This document shows, piece after piece, positions 15,118 to 26,965 of a stretch of DNA of 64,000 nucleotides. How positions within the stretch are numbered: the stretch's first letter is position 1; every line of letters begins with the position of its first letter. Made by a program: the position numbers and the translations under genes. The stretch is taken from positions 217,948,712-218,012,711 of the forward strand of contig CM056997.1 of the NCBI GenBank assembly GCA_029891345.1, read 5' to 3'. This DNA comes from Dryococelus australis (lineage: Eukaryota > Arthropoda > Insecta > Phasmatodea > Phasmatidae). The notes under the pieces were generated by a model that did no database searches, was not told the origin of the DNA, and saw only the letters and a list, made by a program, of their open reading frames with translations.

Positions 15118-16360
15118 TCACAGCTCATCGACAACAAAGAACTACTTGGCCCAATATTCCATCAGTCTAGCGTCATCCCTGGAGGGTTCACCTTGGGGAA
15201 AATATACAGGCGAGTACTATATCTAAGAAGGCTACACAATCACAACAAAGAACTAATTGGCCCAATATTCCATCAGTATAGAGTCATCCCTGAAAGGTTC
15301 ACCTTGGGGAAAATATACAGGCGAGTACTATATCTAAGAAGGCTACACAACCACAACAAAGAACAACTTGGCCCAATATTCCATCAGTCTAGTGTCATCC
15401 CTGGAAGGTTCACCTTGGGGAAAATATACAGGCGAGTACTATATCTAAGAAGGCTACACAATCACAACAAAGAACTACTTGGCCCAAAATTCCATTAGTC
15501 TAGGGTCATCCCTGGAAGGTCACCTTGGGGAAAATATACAGGCGAGTGCTATACCTAAGAATGCTACACAATCACAACAAAGAACTACTTGGCCCAATAT
15601 TCCATCAGTCTACCGTCATCCCTGGAAGGTTCACCTTGGGGAAAATATACAGGCGAGTGCTATATCTAAGAAGGCTACACAATCACAACAAAGCACTACT
15701 TGGCCCAATATTCCATCAGTCTACCGTCATCCCTGGAAGGTTCACCTTGGGGAAAATATACAGGCGAGTACTATATCTAAGAAGGCTACACAATCACAAC
15801 AAAGAACTACTTGGCAGAATATTCCATCAGTCTAGCGTCATCCCTGGAAGGTCACCTTGGGGAAAATATACAGGCGAGTGCTATACCTAAGAAGGCTACA
15901 CAATCACAACAAAGAACTACTTGGCACAATATTCCATCAGTCTAGCGTCATCCCTGGAAGGTCACCTTGGGGAAAATATACAGGCGAGTACTATATCTAA
16001 GAAGGCTACACAATCACAACAAAGAACTACTTGGCCCAATATTCCATCAGTCTAGCGTCATCCCTGGAAGGTCACCTTGGGGAAAATATACAGGCGAGTA
16101 CTATATCTAAAAGGCTACACAATCACAACAAAGAATACTTGGCCCAATTCCATCAGTCTAGCGTCATCCCTGGAAGGTTCACCTTGGGGAAAATATACAG
16201 GCGAGTGCTATACTAAGAAGGCTACACAACCACAACAAAGAACTACTTGGCCCAATATTCCATCAGTCTACGTCATCCCGGAAAGGGTTTCACCTTGGGG
16301 AAAATATACAGGCGAGTCAAATACCTAAGAAGCTACCAATCACAACAAAGAACTACTTGG

Positions 16361-16460
16361 NNNNNNNNNNNNNNNNNNNNNNNNNNNNNNNNNNNNNNNN
16401 NNNNNNNNNNNNNNNNNNNNNNNNNNNNNNNNNNNNNNNNNNNNNNNNNNNNNNNNNNNN
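16361..16460. other. Assembly gap (100 N)
   Basis: A run of exactly 100 N inside the 111-bp array, the usual placeholder for a gap of unknown length. The satellite was not resolved here. Confidence 0.98.
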
Positions 16461-17480
16461 TTTTTAAAATTTCCCATAGTTGCTCATCCGGGAAAGGTTT
16501 CCCCTTGGGGGAAAAAATATACGGGGAGGTATAATCTAAAAAAGGCTACACAAAAAAAACAAAGAACATTTGGGCCCCAATATTCCATCGTCTAGTAACC
16601 CCTGGAAGGCACCTTGGGGAAAATATACGGCGAGTCTTACAAAGAAGGTAACAACCACAACAAAGAACTACTTGCCCATATTCCATCGTTCCCCCGTTCC
16701 TGGAAGGTCCCCTTTGGGGAAAAAATATACAGGGAGTTTTTTACCTAAAATCTACAAACCCCAAAAAGCTATTGGCCCCAATTTTCATCAGTTACCGTCA
16801 TCCCTGGGAAGGTTTTGGGGCGTAAATTACACGAGTATATATCAAAGAAGGTACCAACCAACAAAAATTTTTGGGCCCAATTTTCCCATCAGTCTACGCA
16901 CCCGGAAAGGGTTTCACCTGGGGAAAATATAAGGGAGTCTATACAAAGAAGGTACAAACACAACAAAGAAACTACTTGCCCCAAATATTCCATCAGTTAC
17001 TAAACCCGGGAAGGTTCCCCTTTGGGGAAATATACAGGGAGTCTATTCTAAGAAGGCTAAACAACAAAACAAAGAATATTTGGGCCAAAATATTCCATCG
17101 TCAATTTTCCCCTGGAAGGGTTTCCCTTGGGGGAAATATAAGGGGTGGGTCTATTCAAAGAGGCTACACAACACAACAAAGCAACTTGGCAATTTTCCAT
17201 CGTCTCCGTCTCCTGGAAGGGTTTCCCCTTGGGGGAAAATATAAGGAGAGTATTTATTTTAGGGCTACACAACCACAACAAAGAAATACTTGCCCAAAAA
17301 TTTTTCCAAGTCTACCTCACCCCTGGAAGGTTTAACGGGGGGAAAATATAAGGGAGTACTTATCTAAAAAGGGCTACAAACCACAACAAAAAAACTACTT
17401 GCCCAATTCCATCATTTCAACGTATCCCTGGGGTTCACTTGGGGGGAAATATAAGGGAGTACTATATTAAGAAGGCTACA
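16461..17480. other. Low-quality satellite sequence after the gap
   Basis: Monomers here are recognisable but carry many missing or doubled bases, mostly in runs of C, G and A. Monomers from about 17,500 on are clean. This looks like unpolished long-read consensus at a contig edge and should not be read as biological divergence. Confidence 0.75.
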
Positions 17481-20400
17481 CAATCACAACAAAGAACACT
17501 TGGCCCAATATTCCATTCAGTCTACCGTCATCCCTGGAAGGTTCACCTTGGGGAAAATATACAGACAGTGCTATATCTAAGAAGGCTACACAATCACAAC
17601 AAAGAACAACTTGGCCCAATATTCCATTAGTCTACCGTCATCCCTGGAAGGTTCACCTTGGGGAAAATATACAGGCGAGTGCTATATCTAAGAAGGCTAC
17701 ACAATCACAACAAAGAACAACTTGGCCCAATATTCCATCAGTCTAGTGTCATCCCTGGAAGGTTCACCTTGGGGAAATATACAGGCGAGTAGCTATATCT
17801 AAGAAGGCTACACAATCACAACAAAGAACTACTTGCCCAATATTCCATCAGTCTAGTTCATCCCTGGAAGGTTCACCTTGGGGAAAATATACAGGCGAGT
17901 GCTATATCTAAGAAGGCTACACAATCACAACAAAGAACTACTTGGCCCAATATTCCATCAGTCTACCGTCATCCCTGGAAGGTTCACCTTGGGGAAAATA
18001 TTCAGGCGAGTACTATATCTAAGAAGGCTACACAATCACAACAAAGAACTACTTGCCCAATATTCCATCAGTCTACCGTCATCCCTGGAAGGTTCACCTT
18101 GGGGAAAATATACAGGCGAGTACTATATCTAAGAAGGCACACAATCACAACAAAGAACTACTTGGCCCAATATTCCATCAGTCTACGTCATCCCTGGAAG
18201 GTTCACCTTGGGGAAAATATACAGTAGAGTGCTATACTAAGAAGGCTACACAATCACAACAAAGAACAACTTGCCCAATATTCCATTAGTCTACCGTCAT
18301 CCCTGGAAGGTTCACCTTGGGGAAAATATACAGGCAGTGCTATATCTAAGAAGGCTACACAATCACAACAAAGAACAACTTGGCCCAATATTCCATTAGT
18401 CTACCGTCATCCCTGGAAGGTTCACCTTGGGGAAAATATACAGGCGAGTGCTATATCTAAGAAGGCTACACAATCACAACAAAGAACAACTTGCCCAATA
18501 TTCCATCAGTCTAGTGTCATCCCTGGAAGGTTCACCTTGGGGAAAATATACAGGCGAGTACTATATCTAAGAAGGCTACACAATCACAACAAAGAACTAC
18601 TTGCCCAATATTCCATCAGTCTACCGTCATCCCTGGAAGGTTCACCTTGGGGAAAATATATAGGCGAGTACTATATCTAAGAAGCTACACAATCAACAAA
18701 GAACTACTTGCCCAATATTCCATTAGTCTACGTCATCCCTGGAAGGTTCACCTTGGGGAAAATATACAGGCGTGTGCTATATCTAAGAAGGCTACACAAC
18801 CACAACAAAGAACTACTTAGCCCAATATTCCATTAGTCTACCGTCATCCCTGGAAGGTTCACCTTGGGGAAAATATACAGGCGAGTGCTATACCTAAGAA
18901 GGCTACACAATCACTACAAAGAACTACTTACCCAATATTCCATCAGTCTAGTGTCATCCCTGAAGGTTCACCGGGGGAAAATATACAGGCGAGTACTATA
19001 TCTAAGAAGACTACACAATCACTACAAAGAACTACTTGGCCCAATATTCCATTATTCTAGCGTCATCCCTGGAAGGTTCACCTTGGGGAAAATATACAGG
19101 CGTGTGCTATATCTAAGAAGGCTACACAATCACAACAAAGAACAACTTAGCCCAATATTCCATTAGTCTACCGTCATCCCTGGAAGGTTCACCTTGGGGA
19201 AAATATACAGGCGAGTGCTATACTAAGAAGGCTACACAATCACTACAAAGAACTACTTGGCCCAATATTCCATCAGTCTAGTGTCATCCCTGGAAGGTTC
19301 ACCATGGGAAAATATACAGGCGAGTACTATATCTAAGAAGGCTACACAATCACAACAAAGAACTACTTGCCCAATATTCCATTAGTCGAGCATCAACCTG
19401 GAAGGTCACCTTGGGGAAAATATACAGGCGAGTGCTATATCTAAGAATGCTACACAATCACAACAAAGAACTACTTGGCCCAATATTCCATCAGTCTACC
19501 GTCATCCTGGAAGGTCACCTTGGGAAAATATAGGGTAGGTACTATATCTAAGAAGGCTACACAACCACAACAAAGAACTACTTGGCCCAATATTCCATCA
19601 GTCTACCGTCATCCCTGGAAGGATACCTTGGGGAAAATATACAGGCGAGTACTATATCTAAGAAGGCTACACAACCACAACAAAGAACTACTTGGCCCAA
19701 TATTCCATCAGTCTACCGACATCCCTGGAAGGTTCACCTTGGGGAAAATATACAGGCGAGTACTATATCTAAGAAGGCTACACAACCACAACAATGAACT
19801 ACTTGCCCCAATATTCCATCAGTCTACCGTCATCCCTGGAAGGTTCACCTTGGGGAAAATATACAGGCGAGTACTATATCTAAGAAGGCTACACAACCAC
19901 AACAAAGAACTACTTGCCCCAATATTCCATCAGTCTACCGTCATCCCTGGAAGGTTCACCTTGGGGAAAATATACGGTAGAGTACTATATCTAAGAAGGC
20001 TACACAACCACAACAAAGAACTACTTGGCCCAATATTCCATCAGTCTAGCGTCATCCCTGGAAGGATACCTTGGGGAAAATATACAGGCGAGTGCTATAC
20101 CTAAGAAGGCAACACAATCACTACAAAGAACTACTTCGCCCAATATTCCATCAGTCTACCGTCATCCCTGGAAGGTTCACCATGGGGAAAATATACAGGC
20201 GAGTACTATATCTAAGAAGGCTACACAATCACAACAAAGAACTACTTGCCCCAATATTCCATTAGTCGAGCATCAACCCTGGAAGGTCACCTTGGGGAAA
20301 ATATACAGGCGAGTGCTATATCTAAGAATGCTACACAATCACAACAAAGAACTACTTGGCCAAATATTCCATCAGTCTAGCGTCATCCCTGGAAGGTCAC

Positions 20401-23400
20401 CTTGGGGAAAATATACAGGCGAGTACTATATCTAAGAAGGCTACACAACCACACAAAGAACTACTTTGCCCAATATTCCATCAGTCTACCGTCATCCCTG
20501 GAAGGTTCACCTTGGGGAAAATATACAGGCGAGTACTATATCTAAGAAGGCCACACAATCACAACAAAGAACTACTTGGCCCAATATTCCATCAGTCTAG
20601 CGTCATCCCTGGAAGGTCACCTTCGGGAAAATATACAGTAGAGTACTATACCTAAGAAGGCTACACAATCACAACAAAGAACAACTTGCCCCAATATTCC
20701 ATCAGTCTAGCATCATCCCTGGAAGGTTCACCTTGGGGAAAATATACAGGCGAGTGGTATATCTAAGAAGGCTACACAATCACAACAAAGAACAACTTGG
20801 CCCAATATTCCGTTAGTCTACCGTCATCCCTGGAAGGTTCACCTTGGGGAAAATATACAGGCGAGTGCTATATCTAAGAAGGCTACACAATCACAACAAG
20901 AACAACTTGGCCCAATATTCCATTAGTCTAGCGTCATCCCTGGAAGGTTCACCTTGGGGAAAATATACAGGCGAGTACTATATCTAAGAAGGCTACACAA
21001 CCACAACAAAAAACTACTTGGCCCAATATTCCATCAGTCTACCGTCATCCCTTAAAGGTTCACCTTGGGGAAAATATACAGTAGAGTACTATATCTAAGA
21101 AGGCTACACAACCACATCAAAGAACTACTTGCCCCAATATTCCATCAGTGTACCGTTATCCCTGGAAGGTTCACCTTGGGGAAAATATACTTGCGAGTAC
21201 TATATCTAAGAAGGCTACACAACCACAACAAAGAACTACTTGGCCCAATATTCCATCAGTCTACCGTCATCCCTGGAAGGTTCACCTTGGGGAAAATATT
21301 CAGGCGAGTACTATATCTAAGAAGGCTACACAATCACAACAAAGAACTACTTGGCCCAATATTCCATCAGTCCAACGTCATCCCTGGAAGGTTCACCTTG
21401 GGGAAAATATACGGTAGAGTACTATATATAAGAAGGCTACACAACCACAACAAAGAACTACTTGGCCCAATATTCCATCAGTATACCGTCATCCCTGGAA
21501 GGTTCACCTTGGGGAAAATATACAGCCGAGTGCTATACCTAAGAAGGCTACACAATCACAACAAAGAACTACTTGGCCCAATATTCCATCAGTCTAGCGT
21601 CATCCCTGGAAGGTTCACTTTGGGGAAAATATACAGGCGAGTGCTATATCTAAGAAGGCTACACAATCACAACAAAGAACAACTTGGCCCAATATTCCAT
21701 TAGTCTACCGTCATCCCTGGAAGGTTCACCTTGGGGAAAATATACAGACTAGTGCTATATCTAAGAAGGCTACACAATCACAACAAAGAACAACTTGGCC
21801 CAATATTCCATTAGTCTACCGTCATCCCTGGAAGGTTCACCTTGGGGAAAATATACAGGCGAGTGCTATATCTAAGAAGGCTACACAATCACAACAAAGA
21901 ACAACTTGCCCCAATATTCCATCAGTCTAGTGTCATCCCTGGAAGGTTCACCTTGGGGAAAATATACAGGCGAGTGCTATATCTAAGAAGGCTACACAAT
22001 CACAACAAAGAACTTCTTGGCCCAATATTCCATCAGTCTAGTGTCATCCTGGAAGGTTCACCTTGGGGAAAATATACAGGCGAGTACTATATCTAAGAAG
22101 ACTACACAATCACTACAAAGAACTACTTGCCCCAATATTCCATCAGTCTAGCGTCATCCCTGGAAGGTTCACTTTGGGGAAAATATACAGGCGAGTGCTA
22201 TATCTAAGAAGGCTACACAATCACAACAAAGAACAACTTGGCCCAATATTCCATCAGTCTAGCGTCATCCCTGGAAGGTTCACCTTGGGGAAAATATACA
22301 GGCGAGTACTATACCTAAGAAGGCTACACAACCACAACAAAGAACAAATTGGCCCAATATTCCATTAGTCTAGCGTCATCCCTGGAAGGTTCACCTTGGG
22401 GAAAATATACAGGCGAGTGCTATATCTAAGAAGGCTACACAATCACAACAAAGAACAACTTGGCCCAATATTCCATTAGTCTACCGTCATCCCTGGAAGG
22501 TTCACCTTGGGGAAAATATACAGGCGAGTGCTATATCTAAGAAGGCTACACAATCACAACAAAGAACAACTTGGCCCAATATTCCATCAGTCTAGCGTCA
22601 TCCCTGGAAGGTTCACTTTGGGGAAAATATACAGGCGAGTGCTATATCTAAGAAGGCTACACAATCACAACAAAGAACAACTTGGCCCAATATTCCATCA
22701 GTCTAGCGTCATCCCTGGAAGGTTCACCTTGGGGAAAATATACAGGCGAGTACTATACCTAAGAAGGCTACACAACCACAACAAAGAACAAATTGGCCCA
22801 ATATTCCATTAGTCTAGCGTCATCCCTGGAAGGTTCACCTTGGGGAAAATATACAGGCGAGTGCTATATCTAAGAAGGCTACACAATCACAACAAAGAAC
22901 AACTTGGCCCAATATTCCATTAGTCTACCGTCATCCCTGGAAGGTTCACCTTGGGGAAAATATACAGGCGAGTGCTATATCTAAGAAGGCTACACAATCA
23001 CAACAAAGAACAACTTGGCCCAATATTCCATCAGTCTAGCGTCATCCCTGGAAGGTTCACTTTGGGGAAAATATACAGGCGAGTGCTATATATAAGAAGG
23101 CTACACAATCACAACAAAGAACTACTTGGCTCAATATTCCATTAGTCTAGCGTCATCCCTGGAAGGTTCACCTTGGGGAAAATATACAGGCGAGTGCTAT
23201 ATCTAAGAAGGCTACACAATCACAACAAAGAACTACTTGGCCCAATATTCCATCAGTCTAGTGTCATCCCTGGAAGGTTCACCTTGGGGAAAATATACAG
23301 TCGAGTGCTATATCTAAGAAGGCTACTCAATCACAACAAAGAACAACTTGGCCCAATATTCCATCAGTCTAGCGTCATCCCTGGAAGGTTCACCTTGGGG

Positions 23401-23574
23401 AAAATATACAGGCGAGTACTATACCTAAGAATGCTACACAACCACAACAAAGAACAAATTGGCCCAATATTCCATCAGTCTACCGTCATCCCTGGAAGGT
23501 TCACCTTGGGGAAAATATACAGGCGAGTACTATATCTAGGGAGGCTTCACAATCACAAACTAAACACTTGTTTG

Positions 23575-23871
23575 GGTTTTATCATTTTATCTGGAAAATT
23601 ATAATTTTGCTGAAAATTATTTTTCTTATGGTTTTATACAGTAGATTTTGAACATTAGTTTAAGATCCTATGTCATTACCCTATGTCGTTAACCAAGGAA
23701 ATAGTTAACACTTGAGTTTCCTCAGGATGTTCCCAATCAAGAAGGTTTTATGATTTTTTTCTGAAAATTTTCATATTTGCTAAAATATTATATTTCTTTT
23801 TGTTTTATATAGTAGATGTTTTACATTTGCTTAAGATCCTATGTCATCATCCTGTGATGTAAACCAATAAT
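23575..23871. repeat. Two-copy diverged repeat (~169-bp offset)
   Basis: Blocks at 23,575-23,702 and 23,744-23,871 share GGTTTTAT, CTGAAAATT, AGTAGAT and AAGATCCTATGTCAT in order. Both lie just after the satellite array and are non-coding. Confidence 0.7.
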
Positions 23872-24029
23872 AAAATATCTTCTGCAATTGTCGGTTAGGT
23901 TAAGTGTGTTAAGTTGCTAGATTTAAGCCTGCTTCCTTGTATATGAGCATGGGTTCGATTTCCCATCTGATAAATAATTTTTAAAGACATATATTAAGAT
24001 AATGGTGATGTTTTCTCTTTCTCTGTTTT

Positions 24030-24609
24030 AGTTTTGTTGTGAAAACAGTATATAATCGCGCGTCTTGTATAAATGTTTTCACTTCTTCGACGGCTGTGAT
24101 GGAAGTCAGATCGATACGAGTGGAATCACACAGTGGTAGTGTACGGTTCTGTAATATGACTATGGTAACAATGGTTGAAGACTTACCATATGTAACACCT
24201 TCAGCAAGGGTTTCTGAAGTGTCTCTAGAATAAATACCGAAACAATATTGTTAGTGTGGTAAATACTTTTACTATAAGTTGTCGTGTTCACTGACACGAA
24301 TTAATTCATTGTTTGTTCAGTTCAGCATACCAGTCATTCCACTCTGATGAGTGTGATACTGTGTTTTCTCATAGTGATATCTCATATAGACATAAGAAGA
24401 AGTGTAAAGGCAATGTGTGTCGATCATTGGGAAGCGAATACAAGTATTGCGGCAAGACAATTGTGATAAGGTTTAGCGCTAGACAATCTGAAGATAGTAG
24501 CTGTCCATTTGCCAACAGTTATAAGACCTATACATATGTTAACTGTAATGTTGTATATGCGAGTAGGGAAGCCTTGCGTGGTTACTACAGAGAATGTTAT
24601 ATTATATAA
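24030..24609 (+). pseudogene. Zinc-finger-like protein remnant within the 24-kb element
   Basis: Two short frames (64 and 98 codons). The second has finger-like spacing, for example ECDTVFSHSDISYRHKKKC (one Cys, an F-S-S core and a C-terminal H...C), followed by two more Cys-containing blocks with F or Y cores. Key cysteines are missing, so a working zinc-binding protein is unlikely. A similar but longer degenerate finger stretch lies at 60,690-61,360, also beside the shared 1.7-kb segment. As part of a virus-like fossil it is best read as decayed cargo. Confidence 0.4.
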
Positions 24610-24929
24610 AAATTGAACATAAATAATTTAGTTAAAATGGGAATGTGATTGAGTGTATGTAATTATTACTACTTAATTTTTGAGAATTGCGTGAAATAAA
24701 AATACATTTTATAAAACATTGTTGTTTTTATTCATTTTATCCATTCCAAATTTTAACTGTTGCTATGAGCAATCACTTATAAAAATTAAGAGAATGATAA
24801 TAAAGTATTTAATATAAAAATGTATGGCTAGTTGAATGTCTACATAAACATTCATTCTACCGATATGTATACATTTCGGGAGACATTAGGTGAAACATTC
24901 TTCTTATATGTATAGATAGAGAGGTCTTA

Positions 24930-25160
24930 CAAACCGTTTGATTGGTAAATATTGATAAAGATTGATTGAAAGATTGGTAAAGATTGGTAAGGATTAATGG
25001 AAAGATTAATATAAATTAATGGAAAGATTGGTAAAGATTGGTAAAGATTGATAAACCGTTTTTATGGTTGATGGAAATATTGTTAAAGATTAGTAAAGAT
25101 TGGGAAAGACTGATGAAAAGATTATTAAGGATTGATGGAAAGATTGGTAAATATTGTTGT
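24930..25160. repeat. AAAGATTGGT-type minisatellite
   Basis: Imperfect ~10-bp units (AAAGATTGGT, AAAGATTGAT, GGATTAATGG). The same kind of array lies at 58,770-59,165 in copy 2 of the shared segment. Unit number differs between the copies. Confidence 0.8.
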
Positions 25161-25272
25161 TGTTTTTAGTCGTGTGTGTGCGTGTGTGTGGCCTGGTGAT
25201 ACGGTGAGCTCTCTGTTTCTGTAAACGAACTTTTGACAAACGCGCCATGTAAAATAAAAGAAAATATTATAA

Positions 25273-25720
25273 ACTAGCTTTTCCCGCGACTTTGTTCGCG
25301 TGGAATTTAACATTTGTTTACATATTTTTAAAATAGAAATAGAAAATTGAATTAGCTGATCCCTGCGAACTGTGCTGTGAGCTTCTCGATTTTGTGTTCA
25401 TGGCTCTTCAGTTTGTTCAGCACGTGTTCACGTTCAATTTTGCCTTCTCAATGTGTCCTCTCTAGTACGTCGGGGACGTCGGTCGATGTCTGACCATGGT
25501 ATCGCTGGCATTTTTCTCTTCTAGATCAACAAACATTTCCTGCAAGTACGTGTAAACTCGACCAATAAATATATAAGTTAGACTCCAGCACCATGTATCA
25601 TAACTAGAACCCATACTCGCCACCTCAATAACATATGGCGTGAATATTATCTCAATTGGTCGAGTGGTAGGTCAGTGATGATGCGGTTTAGTAACGCACA
25701 ATGGATTTTATATATAATGA
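25273..25720 (-). mobile_element. Non-autonomous Helitron, 448 bp
   Basis: On the minus strand it begins TCATTATATATAAAATCC and ends CGCGAACAAAGTCGCGGGAAAAGCTAGT-like sequence (last 5 bases CTAGT, preceded by a GC-rich hairpin), the classic Helitron 5'-TC and 3'-CTAGT ends. It sits between A and T, the preferred Helitron target. The copy of the surrounding segment near 59,260 lacks it and runs straight through (ATTACAAATATAAGTCTG), a paralogous empty site. No coding capacity is seen in the 448 bp. Confidence 0.85.
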
Positions 25721-26454
25721 TATAAGTCTGAAAAATAAATGACTGCATGAAACAATTATAATGTAATGTGAATTTTAAATTTATATATTAATAAGAGAAT
25801 ATTGTGTAAGAGATGAGATAAGTCTAGCATATGTATTTATTATAGAAATTTTTGTCTTCCAAATGGTATAACGTGTGCATGTGTGTATATAGGTATGATA
25901 TTGTATAATATTGGAACCTACGATCTTTCGAATATGAGATATTTGTCTCAGGGGGGTATCTGACTAAGATATAAACATTGTTTATTTCTTGTATGTGTGC
26001 TGTATATGCAGGTAGATGGTTTAAAGTGTTTTGTATAGATTTAAAAAAAAGTAATTAATTACAACTCTTATTTATGTGTTTAATTATCCTGGGGTGGCTT
26101 TTAAATATAATTTTTTTTTCCGTGTATGTTGGTATGTTCACCAAAAATGTTAATGGTGGTGTGTTTAGGTAAACCAGAGTGTTAGAAAGCGACATAGGTC
26201 TTAGGTATTTACTTTATTCTGTGTGTATGTTTTCGAGTATATTTTGGTCATTTTGGGTCAATTTTGGGTTAACATCTGTGTTATTTTGGATCAATTTGGT
26301 TTATTAGGAGCAAGTCTTGGGTGAAACTGGTTTGCCAATCGAAATATTTTAGGTTCTATGTCTATGAGTTTGTGGTATTCTGTGTGTGTATGTGTTGGAA
26401 CCTTTATATGTATGTTTTGTTGTATTGAGGTAGTTTGTTAGATATGTTCTGTAA

Positions 26455-26725
26455 AGAATATGGAATAATTTTTGAGGAATTCGGAAAGATTTTTAAGAAT
26501 AAGAAATTATATTTAAGAATAATAAATGATTTCTGAGTAATAAGAAATGAAATATGAGGAATAAGGAACTATTTTTATAAATAGGGAAAGATTTTTGAGG
26601 AATTATTAATGATTTTTTTAGAACTAAGAAATAGTTTTTGATGAATAAGAAACGAATTTTGAGGAATAATGAATGATTTTGATGATTGAGGATTGAGGAT
26701 ATAGGATTGAGGATTGAGGTATAAT
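26455..26725. repeat. Diverged AT-rich minisatellite
   Basis: Irregular units built on GAGGAATAAG-AAATGATTTTT, then GATTGAGGATTGAGGATATAG. Unit length varies around 20-30 bp. Non-coding. Confidence 0.6.
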
Positions 26726-26829
26726 ATATAGAGTAGTAGTATTTTCCTACATACTTGTGTTGAAAGTGTCATTTCTAAAGTGTATGAATTAAAAAAAAAA
26801 ATGATTTTTATATAAGTATGCTTTAATTA

Positions 26830-26965
26830 CATATATATAAGTTGCGCAGATTGTGATTGTGTAGCCTTCCTAGATAAACCACTCGCCTGTATCTTTCCCG
26901 CGAAATGAGCCTTCCAGAGATGATGTTGGACTGATGGAATATTAGGGTCAGTTGTTCTTCGTTGT
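26830..26965 (-). repeat. Single outlying copy of the 111-bp satellite unit in the right arm
   Basis: Read on the minus strand it has ATATTCCATCAGTCCAACATC, CTGGAAGGCTCAT and GATACAGGCGAGTGG in satellite order, next to CACAGCTCATCGACAAC exactly as the left arm meets the array at 15,120. It is more diverged than any clean unit of the array. The ancestral arm therefore held one unit, and the big array grew on one side only. Confidence 0.85.

Larger units (their letters stand above)
10878..15130. repeat. Left inverted arm of the 24-kb element
   Basis: Reverse complement of segments of 26,830-35,319 in the same order: terminal block with TTTCATCTCACTT and CCACAATCGACTCT; a tRNA-like sequence near 11,600-11,665; tRNA-like tandem units (12,310-12,890); a hydrophobic small frame (12,984-13,178); a CA-rich stretch (13,500-13,563); a region ending in CACAGCTCATCGACAAC beside the satellite. 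The outer end is C-rich and low in A-T runs; the inner part is AT-rich. Confidence 0.85.
15118..23556. repeat. 111-bp satellite array, about 76 units
   Basis: Head-to-tail units with CCCAATATTCCATCAGTCTA, CATCCCTGGAAGGTTCACC and GGGGAAAATATACAGGCGAG, period 111 bp (37 codons). Frames such as GKIYRRVLYLRRLHNHNKE therefore recur, but they are by-products: the array is full of one-base length differences and no frame is kept throughout. Similar multi-unit blocks return around 22,060, 22,500 and 22,950, indicating higher-order copying of about 444 bp (four monomers). The 100-N gap inside means the true copy number is unknown. Confidence 0.95.
24640..26365. repeat. Shared segment, copy 1 (pairs with 58,480-59,945)
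   Basis: A run of about 1.7 kb, in the same orientation and order as 58,480-59,945. Both contain CATTCTAC-GATATGTATACA, a GATTGGTAAAGATTG minisatellite, GGTGA-ACGGTGAG/ATGGTGAG with CTCTGTTTCTGTAAA, ATAAGTCTGAAAAATAAATGA, a TGTGTG stretch and GGAGCAAGTCTTGGGTG. Copy 1 is longer chiefly because it contains a Helitron at 25,273-25,720. No protein is recognisable. Confidence 0.85.

Noticed and set aside
15118-23556. CRISPR-like array (regular repeats)
   Set aside because: Whole units repeat head to tail with no unique spacers, and the DNA is eukaryotic.
15193-23604. Frames through the 111-bp array (GKIYRRVLYLRRLHNHNKE type)
   Set aside because: Same cause (37 codons per unit). Frames break at every one-base length change and no single frame spans the array.
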